Shown: positions 25,839 through 37,999, counted from the first letter of the stretch. The stretch: 64,000 nt of DNA from Chelonoidis abingdonii (GCF_003597395.2 NC_133771.1:54787475-54851474), one strand, 5' to 3'. Numbers and translations are program-made. Notes: generated by a model not told the origin, from the letters alone.

Positions 25839-26785
25839 CTAGTATTGTTTGTTCTATATACCTAATCTGCTAAAAGAATTTCTCTCTGTTCTTTGTCAAA
25901 AGTTGTTGCATGACTCTCTGTAAGAAGCCCAAGGCCAACATGCCAATTATCTAAGGCCTGCAGAAGGGATTGAATATGCACGTAACCAATAAGAAGGCTG
26001 TTACAGGACAGAAAATCTGTACCAAGAGATAAGAACTTTGGGAAAAACAATGATGTTTCCTTAAGCCATACCCACTGATCCTCTCATCCTTTGAGAAACT
26101 TGATTATGCCTATGTAAATCTCTTAGTAGTGGAAAGAGGGAGAAAGAATCTAATCAAATCTGTTAAGTATGGATGTGAGAATGCTGAGCGCATGGGAGTG
26201 AGTGTTTGTGACAGGTAGATAATTGATCAGAAACTAGTACCAGCCGAAACCTAAGACTCACAACTATCAATGGGCTGAAGATAAGGCAGGGCGGAGGTAA
26301 ACAGGTGATCCTCGGAGGGCATGCTGGAACCCACCAAAGCGCATCAAGGAGAGATAGAAGACTCGAAGATAATGTATGCCCGTCATGGATGTACCATCTG
26401 CTGATCAAGCTGATTAATGGTTACCTCAGTCACAAATTCAGCATGATGAAGCAACTTCCATAGACATACATTGAGGCAAAGACCTATAAGAATAGGACCA
26501 GGGGACTGTGTTCTTTGAGTCTGGTTCTGCGACCACCCTCCAGGAGCATAGGATGCGCAACTCAGCTCCACTCTTGTGTCCAGGCCACCTGGTCAGTGAC
26601 TTGGCACAAGCAACACTTAGGCTGGTAACTATAAAATATCTTTGCAGAATGTGTGTGAGTGTGTGTGTGAGTGAATGATTACAACAGCTGTCAAAACTAT
26701 TTTGTTGTATTTGCAATAAACGTGCTGTTTTGCCTTGTCTCTTTTATAAGATCTTGTTGGTATTATTCTATTAGTGTAATACTAT
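25839..26785 (+). mobile_element. LTR-like element with unusual ends
   Basis: An LTR-like order is present: a TATA-like 'ctataaaatatc' near 26630, AATAAA at 26715-26720, then about 65 bases to the end. Two boundary readings are possible. One is TAGTATT inverted ends with a 6-bp duplication AGGAAA (25833-25838 and 26786-26791). The other is a TGTTTG start with TAGTAT/TACTAT flanks. Neither gives the standard TG...CA. The minus-strand ORFs inside lack any recognised domain. Confidence 0.5.
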
Positions 26786-26791
26786 AGGAAA

Positions 26792-27653
26792 GTCCACTGG
26801 CAGACTGTACTGGAGCCATGGACCCTGGATACCTGCACTCCCCAGCAGCCTTCCAGGTATGTGCCGAGGAGCCTGGCAAGAAGCAAGACATTTTCACATC
26901 AGAAACCTGCTTAACAGGTAGTATTCCATTGGAAACCTAGTCTCCCCACTGCCTCCGCCCACACGCCCTGAGGAATCTGATCAAAATCAAACCTTCTCCA
27001 CAGAACTTTTTGATTTAGACAAATTGGCAAATTCTGATTACCAACTCTTTTGTTGCATTTTTTTCCAGCCAACTCTACAATTGAAGACAAGGATCGGCCT
27101 GTTTGTGTCCTTTATTAACCTCAACATAGGCGTCCACTCTGAGGAGGTACTGGAGGTTCAAACCCTACACATACCTTGACCCAATAATCGGGTTTGAAAA
27201 TATTTGTTTTCTTGTTCTTCAAGCTATTCTCCTTTGTCCTTCATCTAAAACCATCTTTTGTTCTTAACTTTTGTGTTTTTGCAAAATAATGAATTGATTT
27301 GTTTATTGAATAAAAGCAAACTGTGTATAACTTGCAACAAAACTGATATTTCAGCAAAGTCACGGGATCTGGTAACTTTCACATGGGTTTAGGAGCCAGG
27401 AATTTCTCAGTTGTCATCCCATGTCTACCACTAACACCAATAACTTGCTTTGTGGCCTGGGGTGAATCATTCAGGCTTATAGTAACTTTAGGTGTCTACC
27501 TTGAGAAATCTAAGGTCTGATTGTCAGGGAAGCTGAGCACGCCAATTCTAATGGAATTGAATAGGAACTGTGGAGTCTTGTATCTTACAGTACACACACA
27601 TACAGAGACATGAGAGATAGAGGTGTATGTATATTTAGTTACAGCATGTGTAT
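26792..27653. other. Unannotated spacer
   Basis: No gene or family recognised. A CA-rich stretch is near 27592-27605. Confidence 0.4.
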
Positions 27654-27657
27654 GTAT

Positions 27658-28344
27658 TGTGATACAGCATGGCCAGAGGGCAGCATAAGAGTGTTAGCAG
27701 GGGGCCTTATTCCCTGCCAAGGGAGGAAGGTTTGCTTTAGATTAACTAGAACAGCTGTGGCCAATTAGAGCACCTGACTCCAGTTAGAGCACCTGACTCC
27801 AGTTAGAGCACCTGACTCCAGTCATGGGATATAAACCCCTGCTTCAGTCAGACAGGGGGTGGTAGTTGAAGGAGAAAGGTTGGATTGGAGCAGAGTGCAG
27901 ATTGCAGAAGAGAAGAGTTTGTCCAGAGAGAAATAGAAGGTTTGGAGGAGTGCTGCGGTGGATTGGGAAGCCCAACAGAAACCCTAGGTAAGGGGCACCA
28001 GGCTTGTATAGAAGAGAGGCGAGAAGCCCTTCACAAGCTGACGGGTATGAGAGGGAAGTAACCCAGGGGAAGAAACCGCTAGTCAAGTGGTTCACCACAA
28101 CCCCAGGGCCCCTGGGTTGGGACCTGGAGTAGAGGGCGGGCCCAGGTCCCTCCCTCTCCACTTCCCTCCTCCAAGGACACTAGGGGAGTGATTAAGAACT
28201 GGTTCAGAGGCAAGCAATATCGCCCTGAACCTACCCCAGAGAAGAGAAAGCGCGAGACCCAGAGAACAGTACCGGCAATTTGCCACACTACCCCAGAGAA
28301 GAGAAAGCGCGAGACCCAGAGAACAGTACCGGCAATTTGCCACA
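27658..28344 (+). mobile_element. Solo LTR (687 bp), TSD GTAT, with duplicated terminus
   Basis: It starts TGTGATACAGCATGG and ends AATTTGCCACA. The 4-bp duplication GTAT is at 27654-27657 and 28345-28348. A TATA-like 'gatataaaccc' is near 27828. It has three units of the 19-bp repeat where the sister copy at 25215 has two. The last 57 bp are present twice in tandem (28231-28287 and 28288-28344), which together explain most of the length difference. Confidence 0.88.
28231..28344 (+). repeat. Perfect 57-bp tandem duplication at the LTR end
   Basis: Both units begin 'ctaccccagagaag' and end 'ggcaatttgccaca', with no difference seen between them. The duplication includes the CA terminus, so the element carries two copies of its own end. 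Confidence 0.95.
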
Positions 28345-28348
28345 GTAT

Positions 28349-29379
28349 ATATATATATAATGTATTAATTTTTACACTAGAAAGCAAAAGATCTACATTT
28401 AGTTTTCTAACTAAAGCAGATGAGTAATCTATGACAGAAAAATCACTATGAAAAAAACAACTTTCACCTAACTCCTCTATACCAGGGCAACTTGCTGTAT
28501 TGATCATATAAATGATACCATGGAAAATTGCATGAAACTGAACCAAAACTAAGTAAGACTTGGTAGGTATGAAAAGTGTGGGTGATAGCTGTATTATTTT
28601 TTACAAATATTGTGAGTACCTCTGTCTATATCATTATTCTCACACTGTCTGCTACCTGCCAGCAAAGCTTTAACTCACTGCTGCATGGTTTTACACATCT
28701 CCAGGAAGGCAGCCAATGACTCTAACACAATTGCTGGTGCTTAATAGACAATACAGTGAATCCATTGCAGGAAGTTTACCTCCAACTAATCTGGTGAAGA
28801 GCATAAACTGGAGTTACCTGATTCAGGGGTCCCAGTTCAGACAAGGAACTTTGAAATAAATAAAAAGATTTCCTGTGAACCTAAGAGCAAGTTCAGACTG
28901 AGACAGAGGCTGCAATGTAGTTCCACAGTGCTGTGGAATGTGAGACAAGAGGAACCCACCAAACTTTCTAGGAAAGTATAAGGTCAAGTCAGATGTGTGT
29001 ATCTTACACCTGTTGTTTTAACCCTCTCCCGCTCTGACTGCATTGCTCCTATGGATAAATAACATTATTATGAAGAGGGTGTTCTGTGTCACTAGATTTT
29101 GATACTGATCACGTTCTCCCAAAGGGAAGTCTACTGCAAGGTCCAAAACCCAGCTGGACCTGCTGAGGAGACAGAATTGGTGAACAGAGGTGCTCTGACT
29201 TAGGACTCAGTCTACGAGTGGGGTGAACTATGGGATCCCAGAGTAATATTGGTACATTGCCTGTCACTTCACAGGCATTCCCATGGAGAGACAGAGGATT
29301 AAAGGTATAGCTAACCCTGAACCATGACAGACAGTCATATGTAGACATATAGCTATATCCCGCACACAGATTCAGCTAA
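28349..29379. other. Unannotated spacer
   Basis: A short (TA)n follows the LTR. The rest has no recognised gene. The part from about 28900 may already belong to the decayed retroelement to the right. Confidence 0.35.
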
Positions 29380-31530
29380 TTATGGGGGAATATACAGTAA
29401 AGCATAACTTGGGGCAGGAGTATACGCTTCATAGCTTTTGTTTGCAGAGTGCACTGCTCCCACCAGGGGCTACCTACATTCCCCACCCCACATACAAAGT
29501 TCCCTATGCATCACCTTCCCATGCCCTTCTATTTCAAGTCCCTTACCTGTGTTATCATGCCAGGAACTGGGTCTCCCATGGTCCTCTCCACCCCATGCTA
29601 GGGGCACTGTGTATTGCACATGTCCCTGTGATGGGACTGAAAACAGAAAGATTAAGGAGAATCTATAGGCCCAGTTGGTCCCGTCCTGCTATTCCTGTAG
29701 CAAATGTTAGCCAAGAAGGAGAAGTTAAAAGAAACAGACCAAGCCCAGTTTAAGGTTGACAAGGAAGGAGCGCAGAGCTCTGCTTCTCTTGATGGGAGAG
29801 AAACCTAGTTGAAGCCCAGACAATGAGCTACGTAGCCGACTAGATAAGCACGTGCTAAAAGGGATGACTAGACCTTGGGAGATCATCAGAATCATAGAAT
29901 GTTTGGATCCAAGCCATAACAAGAAGGATGGGGTCCTACTGAAGGTTCTTGGCTGACCCTGTTTTGAACTTTTTGTTTTTGTTTCCATACCAGAATGGAA
30001 AGGACTGAAGTGTGCATTGGCCAGAAGATGAAAACATCATTATATCAGACCTCTCAGAGACAGAGATGGAGCCCAACTGTTCGATGAGTTGTGCCCTAAT
30101 GGGCCATGAAAGAGTACCTCAGAAGCAACCCAATCACAATTTTGGTGGAAAATATGAGTAAAGATATAGCCCTAAGAAATGGGCTTCCTTTAAATTTTTG
30201 AATGGGTAGTAGCCAGAGAGACATCCCAGGTGGGTTCCCTGGGATCAAGGGTTCTGCTCTGGGTAAAAGAAAATCTTAGTTTGGGGATACTGACATCCTC
30301 AAGAGGCACACCAGTGTCCTCCCTTGCCAGGGTTCTGGAGGCTCAGGAAGTCACACAGGTCATGGACTGCTCACACCAAGGAACTGTGGTTGTGTGGGTG
30401 AAATTCAGCTTGTGACTCCTCAAATCATCTAACCCCTGAGGTCCTGATCAGGGAGATTCCATGCCAAAGGGTCTACCAAGGTCCTAGGTTTGGTTTTGAA
30501 ATTAACCACCAGGCTCAGGAAGTTTGCTTGATTCCTTTTTGTGTGGCCATCTGGAGTGCAGGGACCATGACTGGCGATTCATGGAATGCAGCCATGGGCA
30601 AGTCTGGATTGTATAGGTCCAAGCATGATGGCCGGGGCCAGCTAAACTGACTATCTCTGTTAACATCAGTGTGATGGAAATAATGGACCTACTGGACTTG
30701 GGATGTGACCAGACTCTCATGAGGGAGCCATTGGTACAACTCCAGGGCCTCCATGGAGCACCATCTACCTGCTGTCTATGAATGGGGACATAAAGCCACA
30801 TCAGTTCAACCAACCATAGAAGGGGCATACAAGATCCCTAACAGTAGGTCTATCTGCATCTCTCACCTACCCAGTCATTGTCAGCTGAGACTGGAAATAT
30901 TTTGGAGACCTCCTAGAGAAGTTTTTTGAAACCTCCAGAGAATAAGGGGATCCCACCACCAGCTTCCCCATGATTGATGGCTCATGACTAAGTACACCTT
31001 GCCAGTGCAGTGGAGGTAGCCAGGCCAGATGAACAGAGTTCCAGACAACCAGAGACATTAGTACCCTAATCCCACCCAGATACATGGGTAGCCCCCTTAT
31101 CTGAATCTGATATCCTGATAAGGTTCTCAAACTTTGTTGAAGAGCAAAAGACAGATGAGTCTTTAAACCAGACCTATGTCCTGGTGGCCATTGTTAATGG
31201 GGATATGGTGGATCCCCAGCAAGCTGAGACTTTGATATCCATGGTGAGCAGGTAGTGAAACAGAGTGGCCTTCTTCTGAGCCTGATGGATAGGAACCCAG
31301 AGGTTCAAAGCCCCAGACTGTATTTTTTGCTGTCTTCTCCAGCATGAAGTCTGTAGCCAAAGACTCTGCAGCCATTGCTCTACTGTGCCCAGAGGGTCAA
31401 GGATTTAGACTGTAGATTGCTTCCTGCCTCGCCCAGGAGGTTGGCCATAGACTGTGTGCTGCTCTGCCCTGCCCAGAGGGTTGGAGCCCTAATCTGCTAA
31501 TATACCCTCCCACACACACCATTACTCCCC
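29380..31530 (+). pseudogene. Decayed retroelement internal region with retropepsin remnant
   Basis: On the plus strand, between about 30640 and 30925, a broken reading shows retroviral-type aspartic-protease features in order. A hydrophobic strand leads to LLDLGCDQTL (about 30685-30717). NGDIKPH follows (about 30781), then TYPVIV and DWKYFGDLL (about 30865-30910). The catalytic motif is normally D-S/T-G; here it reads D-L-G. Stop codons interrupt the reading. Upstream sequence (29380-30600) could be gag-like but I could not identify it. Near 31380-31500 a degenerate repeat 'ctgccctgcccagaggg' occurs two to three times, as in 3' parts of some LTR elements. Ty3/gypsy or an endogenous retrovirus are both possible. 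No function is left. Confidence 0.55.
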
Positions 31531-31539
31531 GGAAGAGTG

Positions 31540-31880
31540 TCTCATGTCCTCCTCCAGCACATGCGAGGGGTTCTGTGTCCACTGCCATTTCTCTCCTTCC
31601 TATTTTTATCCCCCCGGGTTCCCTCCCCTCACCCAAGTCCCAGCTTTCCCTTCTCCATCTTCCTCCTCCTACTTCCCTCTACCAGGGCTCTGCTTTCCAC
31701 TCTCAATATCTGAGTCCTTGCTTCCAATGCCAATCCATCCAGTTCCCCCCTCTCGGTCCTTGATTTCTCCATTGCCACTGCTCCATCCCTTCAGTCCCTG
31801 CTGCTTCTTCAGCCGCCACAGCTCCATCCTACAGTCCCTGCTGCTCTCCTACCCTCTTATCTTTACCCACAGAATCCCTA
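31540..31880. repeat. Pyrimidine-rich tract
   Basis: About 340 bases strongly biased to C and T on the plus strand, with repeated 'cagtccctgctgct' near 31793 and 31831. The overlapping 128- and 62-codon ORFs are low-complexity Ser/Pro/Leu translations and are not credible genes. Such tracts can form triplex DNA. Confidence 0.6.
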
Positions 31881-33451
31881 CAAACACACCTCCTTACAAA
31901 CCTTCCTCAAAAGGCTCTTTTTCTGTTTGAATCCAAGGTATGAATAATCTTCCAAGGCAGCCAGTTCAGCTGCTGCCTTTGATATGTGTAGGCAGCAGCA
32001 GGGCTTGGTAGAGATATTATTTTTCCTGCAGCACCAGACACTCTGAGGACCCTGATTTTCCTCTGAATCAGGATTTGCTGGCATTCCAGCTTCCGCTAAA
32101 ATCAATAGGCTGTGTCCATCGAGGCCTAGAACATTCCTTGAAATTATGGGATTGATAGGATGCAACATTCAATAGTTTTTTTCATTACAGACAAACAGAA
32201 AATGCTGTTGAGTTAATTCTAAGGTCACATTTGGCACGACCAATCACAGTTTAGTCTTGAAGTTAACAATGCCTTTTAATGCTTTCTAGTAAGAGTTTAC
32301 ACAGTTGCTTAAATAGAAAGCTACAACATTAATGACTAGAATTTTTTTAAACAAGATTTTGCATATTAGAAAACATCATTTGTCAAATTAGTGGTTTTTT
32401 TTTTCAAATTTGAGCTAGCTGCCTTTTTATTTATGAAAATAGGGGACTTTCACCCACAGTTTTGAGACCATTGGAACCACCTTTTGGTCCCTCTCTTTTG
32501 GTATTCTCATTCCTTTGGTAAAATAAGTCTATTGATCACCTAAAAGTAGGGCTTGTCTATACTTGGACATTTACTGAAATAGCTATTGTATAATTATTCC
32601 AGAATATTTACTTCTGTGTAGTCCAGCCCCAGTTTGCACTACTGTTCAAAAAAGCATGAGTCCCAGTGCCCTCGTCTCTTTAATTATCAGTGCAGCAACA
32701 AAAAGGAACCATATTTGGGTTTGACATGAAAGTACTGCAATATAGTACCAGTTGTCAGAACTGAGGCTTCTGTTGCTGCTGTTGTTTTGGCTTTGTATTG
32801 TCTATGTCTAACTGTGATCATGAAAGAAGAGAGTGGAAGATGCAGGGCCTAATCCAAAGCCTATTGAAGACTTTTTTTTGGCTTCAGTAGCCATTAAGGA
32901 AGAAATGATGCTCTGAGTACTGCTGCTAACTCTTATAAATAGTGGCTTGGAATAGCCCAAGTAGCAGCAGGAAAGTAGTTTGACACAGATGATGAGGGAT
33001 GGATTATCAGGTATCGTACTATCACTATAATAACCCAGAGATGGTGATGATTCACACTATCTAGTGGCATGGGACATAATGGGGGTAATTATCTCAGGAT
33101 GCTGAAGCCAACTCTCGATGCACTAAATTATTCTCGCTGAACAATAAATTCCCAATCCTGGGAGTGCTTAGCAGTGCTATGAAAAGCAGTATGTTTTTTG
33201 AGGATGAAGTGCAATAAAGTTTTCCTTATATATTCAAAAGAATTCCTGCTTTGCCCTGAACCTATTGTTATGGTGCTGTAAGTCAGATAGTTGTAGTTCT
33301 GACCCCAAAATATATGTTATGACCAACTATAGCAGTGCAGCTTTCTGTCAAAAAAAGCGGCACTCTACGCTTGACTAGAGCAGAAGCGCACACACAGGCT
33401 ACATCTACATTCCAATTGAAGGTGTGATTTGGAGCTCATATAGACATACCT
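31881..33451. other. Unannotated spacer with MITE remnants
   Basis: No gene supported. 'gggcttgtctatacttgg' at about 32548 looks like the left end of a small DNA element. A 'ggctacatctaca...tatagacatacc' piece lies at about 33398-33450. Confidence 0.4.
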
Positions 33452-33872
33452 AGAGCTTGGCAAACTCTTTTTCAAAAGGTTTCATTTTGGAAAAAATAAA
33501 TGTTTCTTTTCAACTCTTCATTTTGAAATGATATTTTGATTTCCAATTTGGCCATTAAAATAAAACACAAACAAAAAGGTAAAAAGCACCTGAATCAAAA
33601 TGAAAAACTTTGCCTCCCACAATAAATTGTTTTGAATCAACTAGAATATTTGGTTTGCCTCTAAATGAACTGAAAAATCAAAAAAAAAAAGCAAATGTTT
33701 TTCACAAACTCAAAACATTTCAGTCAAGTCAAAACAATAGCAGGTTTTGGGGTTTTTTTAAAACTTTTTAATTTGAAAAAAAAATAGTTTGCAATTTGAA
33801 TGGAACTGGATTTTTTCTGGAGTTTTTGGTTAAGTCTCCAAACCAAAAAATCATTTTTTCACTGAGCTCTAA
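33452..33872. mobile_element. AT-rich MITE, family with copy at 43672
   Basis: The ends 'agagcttggcaaa' and 'tcactgagctct' are imperfect inverted repeats. The interior is full of 'aaaatgttt/aaacatttt'-like text, as in the elements at 43672-44046 and about 47121-47440. There is no coding capacity. Confidence 0.55.
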
Positions 33873-33996
33873 GCATACACACACTATCTTCAATCTAGTT
33901 ATCTTGCTAAAAGTAGCAGTGAAGACATTGTGACACAGATTTCAGTGTGGGCTAGTAATGTATGTGTAAGGAATGAGGGACTGCAGCTGTATTTGG

Positions 33997-34388
33997 GGCC
34001 TGGTCTACACTACGCGTTTAAATCGATTTAAACAGTGTTAAATCGATTTAACGCTGCACCTGTCCACACTACACTGCTCTTTATATCGATTTAAAGGGCT
34101 CTTTAAATCGATTTCTGTACTCCTACAAAACGAGAGGAGTAATGCTAAAATCGATATTACTATATCGGATTAGGGCTAGTGTGGATGCAAATCGACATTA
34201 TTGGCCTCATTATTTTACAGTAGCTACCCACAGTGCACCGCTCCAGAAATCGATGCTAGCCTCGGACCATGGACACACACCACCGAATTAATGTGTCTAG
34301 TGTGGACGCGCACAATCGACTTTATAATATCTGTTTTATAAAATCGGTTTAAACTAATTCGAATTTATCCTGTAGTGTAGACATGGCC
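33997..34388. mobile_element. PIF/Harbinger-derived MITE (392 bp)
   Basis: The ends GGCCTGGTCTACACTA and TAGTGTAGACATGGCC are inverted repeats. The interior repeats 'aaatcgattt' many times. The reverse complement of the right half (about 34215-34388) aligns over about 170 bases with the 5' end of the Harbinger element at 60947-61115. The shared landmarks in the same order are 'cgtccacacta', 'acacattaatt', 'gtgtgtccatg', 'ccgaggctag' and 'gcactgtgggtagcta'. This makes it an internally deleted derivative that the Harbinger transposase could move. I could not fix the 3-bp TSD. Confidence 0.88.
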
Positions 34389-36447
34389 TCGGATGAGCTA
34401 GCTAACCACAGCTGAAATCCCTAATTGACCAGATTTCCTGACTGGCTGAGCAACATTTCTGGGACTGCTCTTAAGTGCAGCGGTAGTACTTTGCCAGTGG
34501 TTGCTCAATGCATATGCCAGTAGCTGCGATCTCTCCTGTATTTGCATTGCTCCTAGCCTTGCTCCTGCCCTGCCCAGATGCTTTATCTTAAACTCACTTG
34601 ATTAGATAAAGCAATAAAACAAGTTTATTAACTATAAAAAAGGTAAAACATAACATAAGATGATAAGAATGACCATACTAGGTCTAGTGAATACTTCAAT
34701 ACCTCTGCTGGATACGTCAATTCATTGCTCAATGGAACTGCCTCTTCTCAGATTTTCTGGAAGGTGTTTATGGTTGAGGGTTGATCTAGTGATGGGGACA
34801 AATCCAGCTATCATGTGACTGGATTCCTTTTCATTATCTTAAGTGCTTTTGCTACAATTCACACCTGTTTGGAATCCCCAAGAGCAGGTTTTCATATAAC
34901 TCATTTAAGAAGTGGGGACAGATTTCTGCAGGGGGGCGGGGAGGGGTGGGAAACACTCATTATATCACTGTTTTGACTGTTCATTGTCCCCCAACACACA
35001 TGTCTACCACAATTCACAACTGCTAAAGATTCTTTTTTACTGATATGCTGGAGTGTGTTTAAGGTGTGTCATGGGGGCGGGGGAGAATGAGGTAGGGGAG
35101 CAGCAGTTGCTGTGTGATTGCTTGTGTGTTCCATGCATTTTTGTTTGCTTTTATTTATTGTAATTATTATTCCACCATGTGTAACAAAGACATTTAAAAA
35201 TACATGACTCTGCCCTTTGTTCACTATTTTGAGAACCTGAGTTATATGGAAAATGAATGAATATATTCAAGTACAGAAAACATACCCAAAACTTTCTCCA
35301 TCCCTTTTGTGTACCCCTAAGACTTTCGATACTTCTGAACTTTGAGAGACATTTAGAAACACATTCACAGTCATTCCTGCAAAATTTTCTAAGCCATTCA
35401 ATGATATAAAGTACAACATTTAGGTCTTATTCGAGTACCAGTGAACACCTTTAGTGTTTAGAGAGTGGTTTTTTGTAATGCACGTACTGAGGATGGCCGG
35501 AACACATGATGCATGACAACAGCATAAGTATGTTTCTTTCCATAACAACTTCCCTAGTTTTCCACCCTTCACAGACAAAGCAGGACAGCAGTGTTCTGAA
35601 AATACAACACTGAAGTAGGCCTACTGAAACTATTAAGTAATGCTGTCATGGGTTTTACTCCACATTTTTGAAATGCATAGTGTATAATACCTTTTAAAAT
35701 GCAGTTGTGTATCATAATATATGGTTTGATCTGTCCCTATGCTTCATTGCATTGAAGAGAAATTAATCCTTACAGATACAAGTCAACATGGAGCTTTGCA
35801 CTCGTCCACCTCTCACATTTACAATGACACAAATAAATGAATGTAAAGTTACCTATGAAGTAGTTGCAGAAATCTGCTTTGCATAAATCATGTCACTTTT
35901 CAGTGTGTACAAGGGACTCTGGATGATTGTGTGTTCAGCTCAGGTTAGGTGATTGTACTGTTCTCTTCCATGCACAACAGTACATTGAAAAATGAATACA
36001 TACTTTATGGAACATGGCAACACTACAAACCATTACAATTAACAATCCATATAAAAGTGAATGATAAGGTCAGTGAGTGCATTAGTTAATTTCCTTATTA
36101 GCCTTACTGAATGATGTCTTTGTTGTGTATTCAGGGAAAGAATTAGGCACCAGGTGAAATGTTATGGTTCCCTTTCAGGGGCATAATTTCTGAAATTTCC
36201 ACATTAAGGATATGTTTTCTTTTACCTAAATTCACACCTGTACAGGAAAAAAGAGACAGTGAAATAAAATCTAAATGTGAATGACACTGTAAGTTAGATG
36301 ATCAAATTGTAAAATTATAAATGGAACATATACAATTAATTCAGTGTCTAACTCAGTTGTAACTTGCATAAGAGATCACACTACCACATAAACATACAAT
36401 TCTGCTCATGTCCAACTAGCAGCAACATATTTCTCACAGCAACATAT
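34389..36447. other. Unannotated AT-rich DNA
   Basis: No gene or family recognised. A G-rich patch lies near 34930-34950. Confidence 0.4.
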
Positions 36448-36799
36448 AAAAAAAATAGGGCTGTCAAGGGATTAAAAAAATTAATTGCAATTAATGGTAC
36501 GATTAATTGCACTGTTAATAATAGAATATCATTTATTTCAATATTTTTGGATGTCTCCAACAATTTCAAATATATTGATTTCAATTACAACATGGAATAT
36601 ACAGTGTACAGTGCTCACTTTATTTTTTATTACGAATATTTGCACTGTAAAAAACAAAAGTAATTGTATTCTTTTAATTCACCTAATACAAATACTGTAG
36701 TGCAATCTCTTCGCATAAAAGTTGAACTTACAAATGTAGAATTATGTACAAAAAATAAATACATTCAAAAGTAAAACAGTGTAAAATTTTAGAGTTTAC

Positions 36800-37342
36800 A
36801 AGTCCACTCAATCCTACTTCTTGGTCAGCTAATTGCTCAGACAAACAAGTTTGTTTAGATTTGCAGGAGATTATGCCGCCCACTTCTTGTTTACAATGTC
36901 ACCTGAAAGTGGGAACAGGCATGGCACTGTTGTAGTTGACACTGCTAGATGCTAGATGCGCTAAAGATTCATATGTCTATTCATGCTTCAATCACCATTG
37001 CAGAGGATGTGCATCCATGCAGATGATGGGTTCTACTCGATAATGAAGCAAAGCAGTGCAGACCAACACATGTTCATTTTCATCATCTGAGCCAGATGCC
37101 ACCAGCAGAAGGTTGATATTCTTTTTTTGTGTTTCAGTTTCTGTAGTTTCCACATCCAAGTGTTGCTCTCTTAAGACTTCTGAACACATGCTTTACACCC
37201 TGTCCCGATCAGATTTGGGAAGGTACTTCAGATTCTTAAATCTTGGGTCAAGTGCTGTAGCTATCTTTTGAAATTTCAGATTGGTATTTTCTTTGCATTT
37301 TGTCAAATTTGAAGTGAAAGTGTTCTTAAAATAAACAACACA
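36800..37342 (-). pseudogene. hAT transposase C-terminal remnant
   Basis: The best-preserved piece is a 65-codon open reading on the minus strand (36992-37189). It contains SGSDDENEH followed by HYRVEPIICMDAHPLQW, text of the kind found before the dimerisation region of hAT transposases related to ZBED1. Downstream on the same strand, about 36930 to 36810, VPC, LSGDIVNKK and NKLVCLS pieces of the C-terminal dimerisation region are readable but broken by stops and a small deletion. The upstream part is cut off by the CR1 insertion at about 37343. The N-terminal BED finger and catalytic core are missing, so this cannot encode an active enzyme. Confidence 0.7.
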
Positions 37343-37999
37343 GAATCATAGGGTTCGAAGGGCCCTCAGGAAGTCATCTAGTCCAACCCCTTGCTCAAAG
37401 CAGGACCTAATCCACAACTAAATCATCTCAGCCAGGGCTTTGTCAAGCCTGAAATTAAAAACCTCTAAGGAAGGAGATTCCACCACCTCCCTAGGTAACC
37501 CATTCCATTGCTTCATCACCCACCTAGTGAAAAAGTTTATACTAATATTCAATTTAAACCTCCCCCATTGCAACTTGAGACCATTACTCCTTGTTCTGTC
37601 ATCTGGTACCACTGAGAACAGTCTAAATCTACCCTCTTTGGAACCCCCTTACAGGTAGCTGAAAACAGCTATCAAATCCCCCCTCATTTGTCTCTTCTGC
37701 AGACAAAATAATCCCAGTTCTCTGTTTCTTCTCATAAGTCATGTGCTCCAGCCTCATTATCATTTTTGGCAAAGAGTTCTGTGGCATCCAACGAAGTGGG
37801 TATTCACCCACGAAGGCTCATGCTCCAATACATTTGTTAGTCTATAAGGTGTCACAGAACTTTTTTTCTGCTTTTACAGATCCAGACTAACACCGCTATC
37901 CCTCTGAAACTAATCATTTGTGTTGCCCTCTGTTGGACGCTTTCCAAATTTTCCCCATCCTTCTTGCAGTGTGTGGCCCAAACTGGACACAAAATACTC
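37343..37999 (-). mobile_element. CR1 LINE 3' fragment nested in hAT
   Basis: The minus-strand 3' end 'agaatcatagggtt' begins at 37343. CR1 3' sequence ('ctagtccaaccccttgctc', 'ctggtaccactgagaac' on the plus strand) runs to about 37767, is interrupted by a SINE, and resumes at about 37920-37999 ('gtgtggcccaaactgg'). It is 5'-truncated. hAT sequence lies on both sides. No clear TSD was seen, as is common for CR1. Confidence 0.85.
37768..37912 (-). mobile_element. SINE nested inside CR1
   Basis: Minus-strand copy of the 'gttagtctgg' SINE: on the plus strand it reads 'gggtattcacccacgaa', 'ttgttagtctataagg', 'cagatccagactaacac'. The target duplication ATCATTT is at 37759-37765 and 37913-37919, as expected for LINE-mediated insertion. 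CR1 sequence continues on both sides. Confidence 0.85.

Noticed and set aside
28231..28344. CRISPR-like repeat
   Set aside because: Only two adjacent units with no spacers, in a vertebrate LTR.
27844..28546. ORFs of 79-155 codons over the LTR
   Set aside because: The repeated peptide simply reflects the 57-bp DNA duplication in a non-coding LTR.
31544..31930. 128-codon Ser/Pro-rich ORF
   Set aside because: Simple translation of a pyrimidine tract following a decayed retroelement.
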